Of a stretch of DNA of 64,000 bases, positions 1-6,540 are shown in pieces (position 1 is the first letter of the stretch; every line of letters starts with the position of its first letter). Under the pieces are notes generated by a model. It did not search any database. It was not told the origin of the DNA and saw nothing but the letters and a program-made list of their open reading frames with translations. Source of the DNA: Halichoerus grypus (lineage: Eukaryota > Chordata > Mammalia > Carnivora > Phocidae). A program made the position numbers and the translations under genes. The stretch spans positions 166,238,243 through 166,302,242 of the forward strand of contig NC_135714.1 of the NCBI RefSeq assembly GCF_964656455.1. The letters are read 5' to 3'.

Positions 1-124
1 GGAGTCCAAAGCTTTCTGCGAGTGAGACTCAGGCCCCAGCGAAAGGCAGAACACCACTCCCCATGTGTTTCATCAAGCTAGCACGGCAGCGCCACTTTTC
101 AGGGAAGTCTAATAGCTAGCGTTC

Positions 125-351
125 TAAGTCGAAGAAACAACACTGTAGAGAAGCCGTGCTTTAGCTACCGTCGACCTCTGTGTGGGCGAAGCAGTTTAGG
201 GTGTACTGTGGCTGGCAGCCTGGGGACGGTTTCCATTTCGGAATATAGGGGGAGAGACAGTCCGGTACAGAAGGCAGCTCTCAACTCACTACATGCTTAA
301 GGGGCTAGTTCCGTTGCCCCGTGGGTGTGTGCAGGCTTAAAGACAGCCACT
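125..351. repeat. Reference monomer m1, class A (227 bp)
   Basis: Class A monomers open with a TAACTCGAAGAAAC-type box and carry the core TAGAGAAACCGTGC, a GTCGAC site and GCAGTTTAGGGTGTACTG. Here the box is TAAGTCGAAG. Confidence 0.85.
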
Positions 352-579
352 TAACTCGAAGGAAAAACTCGGTAGGGAATCCGAGCTGCAGGTAAAACAG
401 CTGCTCCTAAGGGTGGAAGCCTTTTGTTGTGTGCGTGCGTGAGAGCACTGCAAGGGAGTCCAAAGCATTTTGCGAGTGAGACTCAGGCCCCAGCGAAAGG
501 CAGAACACGACTCCCCATGTGTTTTACCAAGCTAGCACGGCAGCCCCACATTTGCATGGAAGTCTAAGAGCTAGCGTTC
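352..579. repeat. Reference monomer m2, class B (228 bp)
   Basis: Class B monomers open with TAACTCGAAGGAAAAAC, carry an alternating TGTGCGTGCGTG run and a CAGGCCCC segment, and end in a GCTAGCG-type motif. A 5-bp dyad CTCGG/CCGAG lies at 368-385. Confidence 0.85.
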
Positions 580-806
580 TAACTCGAAGAAACTACACAG
601 TAGAGAAACCGTGCTTTAGCTACCGTCGACCTCTCTGTGGGCGAAGCAGTTTAGGGTGTACTGTGGCTGAGAGCCTGGGGACATTTTCCATTTTGTAAAA
701 TCGGGGGAGAGACAGGCCGGTACAGAAGGCAGCTCTCAACTCACATCATGGTTATGGGGCTAGTACCGTTGCCCTGGGTGTGTGTGCAGGCTGAAAGACA
801 GCCACC
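580..806. repeat. Reference monomer m3, class A (227 bp)
   Basis: Class A. Its GGGTGTGTGTGCAGGCT segment (at 6114-6130 in the next period) is the right-hand partner of the A-type short-unit junction. Confidence 0.85.
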
Positions 807-1033
807 TAACTCAAAGGAAAAACACGGTAGAGAATCCGTGCTTCAGCTCAAACAGCCGCTCCTGAGGGTGGAAGCATTTGGTTGTGTGCGTGCGTGAGAG
901 GACTGCAAGGGAGTCCAAAGTTTCTGCGAGTGAGACTCAGGCCCCAGCAAAAGGCAGAAGACGACTCCCCGTGTGTTTCATTTAGCTAGCACTGCGGCCC
1001 TACTTTTGCATGGAAATCTAATCGCTAGCGTTC
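807..1033. repeat. Reference monomer m4, class B (227 bp)
   Basis: Class B with a TAACTCAAAGG opening and a 5-bp dyad CACGG/CCGTG at 823-840. It is retained in every long and short unit. Confidence 0.85.
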
Positions 1034-1263
1034 TCCCTGGAAGAAACAACACGGTAGAGAAACCGTGCTTTAGCTACCATCCACCTCTCTGAGGGAGGAA
1101 GCACTTTCCAGGCTACCGTGGGTGAGAGCCTGAGGAACGGGTTCCTTACGTGAAACCGAGGGAGAAGGAGTCCGGGCCAGAAGGCTCCTCTCGACTCAGC
1201 TCTTGTTACCTGAAGCTAACACTTCGGCTCCATGTGTGCATAGGAATGCTAAGGGCTCCACAC
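1034..1263. repeat. Reference monomer m5, divergent A-like (230 bp)
   Basis: First of four consecutive A-like monomers that break the A/B alternation. It contains a perfect 6-bp dyad at 1050-1067, and its second half resembles m16. Confidence 0.8.
1050..1067. other. Perfect 6-bp inverted repeat in the monomer core
   Basis: CACGGT-AGAGAA-ACCGTG, a dyad with a 6-base spacer in monomer m5. Homologous monomers have 5-bp versions at 368-385 (CTCGG/CCGAG) and 823-840 (CACGG/CCGTG); many other monomers have lost the symmetry. Function unknown. Confidence 0.6.
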
Positions 1264-1491
1264 TGATTTGGCAGAAAGAAGCCGCTCAAGAACCCCAGCT
1301 TCAGCTCGTTCGCCTCTCCACAGGGTGGCAGCATTTTCAAGTCTGCTTGAGTGCAAACCTGGGGAAGGAGTCCCAGCCGAATTCGGAGGGAGAAATAAGC
1401 ATGGGCAGAAGCCCCCTATGGACTCAACTCTTGTTTCGGGAAACTAGATCGGCTCTCCCGTGTGTGCGTGGAGTCCTCAGTGCCATCCACG
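1264..1491. repeat. Reference monomer m6, divergent A-like 'C' (228 bp)
   Basis: Recognisable by phase and by a GGGAGAAATAAGC...GGGCAGAAGG segment aligned to class A. It contains CCACAGGGTGGCAG (1318-1331), a partial match to the CTCF core. A 62-bp remnant of a related monomer is the stub at 4491-4552. Confidence 0.75.
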
Positions 1492-1720
1492 CAACGCAAA
1501 GGAACAAAACTGTAGAGAACCCGTGCCTCAGCAAAGATCGCCCTTCCTGAGCGTGCACTTCATCTGTTGTGTGTTTTTGTGAAAGCATGAGAAATGGAAC
1601 CTAAACGTAACTCGGAGTGAGAAGCAGGCCTGGAAGGAAGGCTGCTGTCGACTCACCTCTTGTTTGAGGAGATTAGCACTGCTGTACCCTGTGTGCCTGG
1701 ATGCCTAGTTCCCAGGCTAC
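1492..1720. repeat. Reference monomer m7, divergent 'D' (229 bp)
   Basis: Opens like class B (CAAAGGAACAAAACTGTAGAG) but its later part aligns with class A. It has no counterpart in the related block at 4263-5462, where it was deleted. Confidence 0.75.
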
Positions 1721-1947
1721 TAACACCAAGAATCAATCCTCTAGAGTGACTGCGCTTGAGTTAACATTGCCGTTCCTGAAGCAGGAGGAATTTGACCCTG
1801 CTCGTGTACGAGAGACCGGGGAAAGGGTCCCAGACGTGAAATGGAGTGAGAAACAGGCCGGTGCGGAAGGCAGCTCTCAAGTCACCTCTGGTTGATGAGG
1901 CTAGTGCCCTTGCCCCGGGGGTGCCTGCAGGCCTAAAGCCAACCACC
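1721..1947. repeat. Reference monomer m8, divergent A-like 'E' (227 bp)
   Basis: Opens with TAACACCAAGAATCAATCC and later matches class A (GAAACAGGCCGG...GGCAGCTCTCAA). Its paralogue is m18. Confidence 0.75.
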
Positions 1948-2176
1948 TAACTCAAAGGAACAACTCTGTAGGGAATTCCTGCTTCGGCTAAAAGAGCCAT
2001 GCCTCAGGGTGGACGCATTTTGCTGTGTGCATGCGTGAGCGCACTGCAAGTGAGTCCAAAAGCATTTTCCTTGTGAGACCCAGGCCCCGGAAGAAGCCAG
2101 AACACGACTCCCCACTTGCTCCATGAAGCTAGGACTGCGGCCCCACTTTTGCATGGAAGTCTAACAGCTAGCTTTC
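1948..2176. repeat. Reference monomer m9, class B variant (229 bp)
   Basis: B' variant with TAACTCAAAGGAACAACTC and TTCGGCTAAAAGAGCC. Its close paralogue is m19 (4780-5008), with scattered differences. Confidence 0.8.
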
Positions 2177-2403
2177 TAACTCGGAGAAACAACACTGTAG
2201 AGAAACCGTGCTTTAGCTACCGTCGACCTCTCTGTGGGCGAAGCAGTTTAGGGTGTACTGTGGCTGAGAGCCTGGGGACGGTTTCCATTTCATCATATCG
2301 GGGGAGAGACAGGCTGGCACATAAGGCAGATCTGAACTCACTACATGGTTATGGGGCTAGTTCCGTTGCCCCGTGGGTGTGTGCAGGCTTAAACACAGCC
2401 ACC
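2177..2403. repeat. Reference monomer m10, class A (227 bp)
   Basis: Class A. Its last bases and the start of m11 are the left-hand partner of the B-type short-unit exchange. Confidence 0.85.
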
Positions 2404-2631
2404 TAACTCGAAGGAAAAACTCGGTAGAGAGCCTGTGCTGCAGGTAAAAGAGCTGCTCCTGAGGGTGCAAGCATTTTGTTGTGTGCGTGCGTGAGAGCAC
2501 TGCAAGGGAGTCCAAAGCTTTTTGCGAGTGAGACTCAGGCCCCAGCGAAAGGCAGAACACGACTCCCCATGTGTTTCATCACGCTAGCACGGCAGCCCCA
2601 CTTTTGCATGGAAGTCTAATAGCTAGCGTTC
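2404..2631. repeat. Reference monomer m11, class B (228 bp)
   Basis: Class B, distinguished from m21 by G at 2450 (GTAAAAG against GTAAAAC), the base that bounds the B-type exchange on its right. Confidence 0.85.
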
Positions 2632-2857
2632 TAACTCGAAGAAACAACACTGTAGAGAAGCCGTGCTTTAGCTACCGTCGACCTCTGTGTGGGCGAAGCA
2701 GTTTAGGGTGTACTGTGGCTGAGAGCCCTGGGACGGTTTCAATATCGTAATATCGGGGAGAGACAGGCCGGTACAGAGGGCAGCTCTCAAATCACATCAT
2801 GGTTATGGGGCTAGTACCATTGCCCAGGGTGTGTGTGCAGGCTTAAACACAGCCACC
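2632..2857. repeat. Reference monomer m12, class A (226 bp)
   Basis: Class A with GCCCAGGGTGTGTG; 2827-2843 is the left-hand partner of the A-type exchange. By hand count it holds 9 CpGs in 226 bp. Confidence 0.85.
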
Positions 2858-3071
2858 TAACTCGAAGGAAAAACTCGGTTGAGAGCCTGTGCTGCAGGTA
2901 AAACAGCTGCTCCTGAGGGTGGCAGCATTTTGTTGTGTGCGTGCGTGAGAGCACTGCAAGGGAGTCCAGACCCATTTTCCGTGTGGGACTCAGGCCCCGG
3001 CAGAAGACAGAACACGACTCCCCACTTGTTTCATGAAGCTAGCACTGCGGCCCCACTTTTGCATGGAAGTC

Positions 3072-3087
3072 TAATAGCAAGCGTTCT
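3072..3087. repeat. Target-site duplication, left copy (L1 copy 1)
   Basis: TAATAGCAAGCGTTCT, identical to 3793-3808. The pre-insertion site reads TTCT/AA on the plus strand, one base from the L1 endonuclease consensus TTTT/AA and placed as expected for a minus-strand insertion. Confidence 0.95.
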
Positions 3088-3111
3088 TTATTATTATTAT
3101 TATTAAATGTT

Positions 3112-3117
3112 TTTATT
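3112..3117 (-). promoter_or_regulatory. L1 polyadenylation signal AATAAA
   Basis: TTTATT on the plus strand, seven bases inside the TAA-rich tail on the minus strand, the expected place for an L1 signal. It is present in every L1 copy. Whether it ends any transcript of the array is unknown. Confidence 0.7.
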
Positions 3118-3565
3118 GTTATGTTAATCCCCATACATTACATCATTAGTTTTAGATATAGTGTTCCATGATTCATTGTTTGTGCATATCACCCAGTGCT
3201 CCATGCAGATCGTGCCCTGCTCAATACCCATCACCAGGCTAACCCATCCTCCCACCCCCCTCCCCTCTAGAACCCTCAGTTTGTTTTTCAGAGTCCATCG
3301 TCTCTCATGGTTCTTTTCCCCCTCCGATTTTCCCCCCTTCATTCTTCCCCTCCTGCTACATTCTTCTTCTTCTTTTTTTCTTTCTTAACATATATTGCAT
3401 TATTTGTTTCAGAGGTACAGATCTGAGATTCAACAGTCTTGCACAATTCACAGCGCTTACCAGAACACATACCCTCCCCAGTGTCCAACACCCAGTGACC
3501 CCATCCCTCCCACCCCAGCCCCCACTCCAGCAACCCTCAGTTTGTTTCCTGAGATTAAGAATTCC

Positions 3566-3792
3566 TCATATCAGTGAGGTCATATGATACATGTCTTTCT
3601 CTGTTTGACTTATTTCGCTCAGCATGATACCCTCCAGTTCCATCCACGTCGTTGCAGAGGGCAAGATCTCATTCCTTTTGATGGCTGCATAATATTCCAT
3701 TGTATATATATATATATATACCCCCTCTTCTTTATCCATTCATCTGTTGGTGGACATCTTGGCTCTTTCCACAGTTTGGCTATTGTGGACAT
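3566..3792 (-). pseudogene. L1 ORF2 C-terminal remnant, frame-shifted
   Basis: Encodes part of the reverse-transcriptase polyprotein C-terminus on the minus strand; the frame is broken at the (TA)9 tract, so the two sides are in different frames. The original stop is TGA at 3566-3568. No catalytic domain is present. Confidence 0.85.
3703..3720. repeat. (TA)9 microsatellite inside the L1
   Basis: Variable tract within the ORF2 remnant. Lengths across the ten L1 copies, in order, are 9, 8, 8, 8, 11, 7, 7, 9, 11 and 9 repeats. Confidence 0.95.
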
Positions 3793-3808
3793 TAATAGCA
3801 AGCGTTCT
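3793..3808. repeat. Target-site duplication, right copy (L1 copy 1)
   Basis: Exact copy of 3072-3087 at the 5'-truncated end of the L1. Confidence 0.95.
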
Positions 3809-4034
3809 AACTCGGAGAAACAACACTGAAGAGAAACCGTGCTTTAGCTACCGACGACCTCTGTGTGGGAGGAAGCAGTTTAGGGTGTACGGTGGGTGAG
3901 AGCCTGGGGACGGGTTCCGTTTCCTAAAATCGAGGGAGAGACAGCCCGGAGAGAAGGCAGCTCTCAACTCACACCATGGTTATGGGGCTAGTACCGTTGC
4001 CCCGGGTGTGTGTGCAGGCTTCATGAAAACCGCC
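3808..4034. repeat. Reference monomer m14, class A (227 bp)
   Basis: Class A immediately after the L1, with CTGAAGAG and CCGACGACC in place of the usual CTGTAGAG and CCGTCGACC, so this copy lacks the GTCGAC site. Confidence 0.85.
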
Positions 4035-4262
4035 TAACTCGAAGGAAAAACTCGCTGGAGAATCCATGCTTCAGCTAAAAGAGCCGCTCTTGAAGGTGGA
4101 AGCATTATGTTGTGTGCGTGCATGAGAGCCCTGCAAGGGAGTCCAAAGCTTTTTGTGAGTGAGCCTCAGGCCCCAGCAGAAGGCAGAACACGACTCCCCA
4201 TGTGTTTCATCACGCTAGCACGGCAGCCCCACTTTTGCATGGAAGTCTAACAGCTAGTGTTC
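4035..4262. repeat. Reference monomer m15, class B (228 bp)
   Basis: Class B with CTCGCTGGAGAATCCATGC in the core and TTATGTTGTG before the GT-rich run. Confidence 0.85.
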
Positions 4263-4490
4263 TAACTCGAAGAAACAACACTGTAGAGAAACCCTGCTTT
4301 AGCTGCCGTCGACCTCTAGATGGAGGAAGTATTACACGGAGTACCGTGGCTGAGAGCCTGGGGAACGGGTTCCATACGTGAAACCAAGGGAGAAATAGGT
4401 CTGGGCAGAAGGCACCTCTGGACTCAGCTCTTGCTACCTGAAGCTAACACTACTGCTCCATGTGTGCTTGGAATGCTATGTGCTCGACAC
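4263..4490. repeat. Reference monomer m16, A-like (228 bp)
   Basis: Paralogue of m5; both share GGGAGGAAG/TGGAGGAAG, GAACGGGTTCC and ACCTGAAGCTAACAC. It starts the block that repeats m5-m11. Confidence 0.8.
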
Positions 4491-4552
4491 TGACTGGGAA
4501 GAAACAAGCCTGTCAAGAATCCCAGGTGCAGCTCATTCGCCTACCAGACTAC
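4491..4552. repeat. Monomer stub m17 (62 bp)
   Basis: First 62 bp of a C-type monomer (compare 1264 onward) fused directly to an E-type monomer. Against 1264-1720 about 395 bp are missing. The stub is present in every long unit that reaches this point, so the deletion predates amplification. Confidence 0.8.
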
Positions 4553-4779
4553 TAACACCAAGAATCAATGCTGTAGCTTTACTGCGCTTTAGCTAACATT
4601 GCAGTTCCTGAAGCCGCAGGAGTTGTATAGTGTTCGTGTATGAGAGACCGGGGAAAGGGTCCCATACGTGAAATGGAGTGAGAAACAGGCCGGTGCGGAA
4701 GGCAGCTCTCAACTCACCTCTTGTTTATGAGGCCAGTACCCTTGCCCCGTGTGTTCCTGCAGGCCATAAGCCAACCGCC
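4553..4779. repeat. Reference monomer m18, A-like 'E' (227 bp)
   Basis: Paralogue of m8, with the same TAACACCAAGAATCAAT opening and the same end. Confidence 0.8.
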
Positions 4780-5008
4780 TAACTCAAAGGAACAACTCTG
4801 TAGAGAATTCCTGCTTCGGCTAAAAGAGCCATGCCTCAGGGTGGACGCATTGTGTGGTGTGCATGCGGGAGTGCACAGCAAGTGAGTCCAAAAGCATTTC
4901 CCTTGTGAGACCCAGGCCCCAGAAGAAGCCAGAACACGACTCCCCACTTGCTCCATGAATCTAATACTGCGGCCCCACTTTTGCATGGAAGTCTGATAGT
5001 TAGCTTTC
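4780..5008. repeat. Reference monomer m19, class B variant (229 bp)
   Basis: Paralogue of m9. C at 4900 in this copy is shared only with unit 13. Confidence 0.8.
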
Positions 5009-5235
5009 TAAGTCGAAGAAACAACACTGTAGAGAAACCGTGCTTTAGCTACCGTCGACCTCTCTGAGGGCGAAGCAGTTTAGGGTGTACTGAGGTTGGG
5101 AGCCCTGGGACGGTTTCAATATCATAATATCGGTGGAGGGACAGGCCGGCACAGAAGGCAGCTCTCAACTCACATCATGGTTATGGGGCTACTACCGTTG
5201 CCCAGGGTGTGTGTGCAGGCTTAAACACAGCCACC
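5009..5235. repeat. Reference monomer m20, class A (227 bp)
   Basis: Class A with TGAGGTTGGGAGCCC and GGTGGAGGGACAGG. Its end is part of the right-hand partner of the B-type exchange. Confidence 0.85.
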
Positions 5236-5462
5236 TAACTCGAAGGAAAAACTCGGTAGAGAGCCTGTGCTGCAGGTAAAACAGCTGCTCCTGAGGGTGG
5301 AAGCATTTTGTTGTGTGCGTGCGTGAGAGCACTGCAAGGGAGTCCAAAGCTTTCTGCGAGTGAGACTCAGGCCCCAGCGAAAGGCAGAACACCACTCCCC
5401 ATGTGTTTCATCAAGCTAGCACGGCAGCGCCACTTTTCAGGGAAGTCTAATAGCTAGCGTTC
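5236..5462. repeat. Reference monomer m21, class B (227 bp)
   Basis: Class B, nearly the same as m11; it ends in CACTTTTCAGGGAAG, where other class B copies have CTTTTGCATGGAAG. The next period starts at 5463, which is 125 + 5,338. Confidence 0.85.
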
Positions 5463-6540
5463 TAAGTCGAAGAAACAACACTGTAGAGAAGCCGTGCTTT
5501 AGCTACCGTCGACCTCTGTGTGGGCGAAGCAGTTTAGGGTGTACTGTGGCTGGCAGCCTGGGGACGGTTTCCATTTCGGAATATAGGGGGAGAGACAGTC
5601 CGGTACAGAAGGCAGCTCTCAACTCACTACATGCTTAAGGGGCTAGTTCCGTTGCCCCGTGGGTGTGTGCAGGCTTAAAGACAGCCACTTAACTCGAAGG
5701 AAAAACTCGGTAGGGAATCCGAGCTGCAGGTAAAACAGCTGCTCCTAAGGGTGGAAGCCTTTTGTTGTGTGCGTGCGTGAGAGCACTGCAAGGGAGTCCA
5801 AAGCATTTTGCGAGTGAGACTCAGGCCCCAGCGAAAGGCAGAACACGACTCCCCATGTGTTTTACCAAGCTAGCACGGCAGCCCCACATTTGCATGGAAG
5901 TCTAAGAGCTAGCGTTCTAACTCGAAGAAACTACACAGTAGAGAAACCGTGCTTTAGCTACCGTCGACCTCTCTGTGGGCGAAGCAGTTTAGGGTGTACT
6001 GTGGCTGAGAGCCTGGGGACATTTTCCATTTTGTAAAATCGGGGGAGAGACAGGCCGGTACAGAAGGCAGCTCTCAACTCACATCATGGTTATGGGGCTA
6101 GTACCGTTGCCCTGGGTGTGTGTGCAGGCTGAAAGACAGCCACCTAACTCAAAGGAAAAACACGGTAGAGAATCCGTGCTTCAGCTCAAACAGCCGCTCC
6201 TGAGGGTGGAAGCATTTGGTTGTGTGCGTGCGTGAGAGGACTGCAAGGGAGTCCAAAGTTTCTGCGAGTGAGACTCAGGCCCCAGCAAAAGGCAGAAGAC
6301 GACTCCCCGTGTGTTTCATTTAGCTAGCACTGCGGCCCTACTTTTGCATGGAAATCTAATCGCTAGCGTTCTCCCTGGAAGAAACAACACGGTAGAGAAA
6401 CCGTGCTTTAGCTACCATCCACCTCTCTGAGGGAGGAAGCACTTTCCAGGCTACCGTGGGTGAGAGCCTGAGGAACGGGTTCCTTACGTGAAACCGAGGG
6501 AGAAGGAGTCCGGGCCAGAAGGCTCCTCTCGACTCAGCTC

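Larger units (their letters stand above)
1..1202. repeat. HOR unit, partial (right-hand end)
   Basis: Bases 1-124 are the end of a B monomer; then monomers A, B, A, B follow, and the start of a divergent A-like monomer up to the phase point at 1203. Equivalent to 59204-60405, with which I saw no difference by eye. No gene, L1 or RNA lies in this stretch. Confidence 0.9.
3088..3792 (-). mobile_element. LINE-1 3' fragment, copy 1 (705 bp, 5'-truncated, carnivore type)
   Basis: Read on the minus strand, this is the last part of L1 ORF2 (3566-3792), then a 3' UTR with a pyrimidine-rich stretch on the plus strand, an AATAAA signal (3112-3117) and a tail of six TAA triplets (3088-3105). A 16-bp perfect target duplication flanks it. 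It is 5'-truncated, so it cannot move by itself. The (TA)9 tract at 3703-3720 puts the ORF2 remnant out of frame. Family assignment to a caniform carnivore L1 rests on recognising the 3' end. Confidence 0.95.
2858..3807. repeat. Reference monomer m13, class B, split by the L1 (229 bp + 721 bp)
   Basis: A class B monomer whose end is interrupted by the L1. Subtracting the L1 and one target duplication leaves 229 bp, the normal monomer length. It has GCAAGCG where most copies have GCTAGCG, a change present on both sides of the L1. Confidence 0.9.
1203..6540. repeat. HOR unit 1, long form (5,338 bp)
   Basis: Reference long unit with L1 copy 1 and a (TA)9 tract. It has C at 1412, G at 2778, G at 4305 and T at 4402; these four states recur only in the last unit, each exactly 59,203 bp downstream. 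C at 4900 is shared only with unit 13 (53423). Otherwise it matches the other long units closely. Confidence 0.95.

Noticed and set aside
1203..1550. 115-codon open frame on the plus strand, present in all 15 units
   Set aside because: It starts with TTG, not ATG, resembles no protein I know, and is merely as conserved as the rest of the repeat. The differences I noticed between copies (residues near 13, 31, 36, 38, 70 and 98) all change the amino acid, so there is no sign of selection for a protein.
2190..2215. Translation ...NTVEKPCFSY... resembles the TGEKP linker of C2H2 zinc fingers
   Set aside because: No Cys/His finger spacing follows, the period is 227 bp instead of 84 bp, and frames do not continue between monomers.
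2244..2255. TTTAGGGT, telomere-like motif in class A monomers
   Set aside because: One copy per monomer, never in tandem; not telomeric repeat DNA.
2116..2406. 96-codon open frame on the plus strand in class A/B monomers
   Set aside because: The frame is closed by a stop in all three A-type units (TAA arising at 7631-7633), crosses monomer boundaries and has no recognisable domain.
3161..3577. Plus-strand open frames within the L1 3' UTR (60-75 codons, Pro/Ser/Phe-rich)
   Set aside because: They are antisense shadows of the L1 3' UTR and its pyrimidine-rich stretch.
3088..3792. Active or full-length L1
   Set aside because: Only about 75 codons of ORF2 and the 3' UTR remain; endonuclease and reverse-transcriptase domains are missing in all ten copies.
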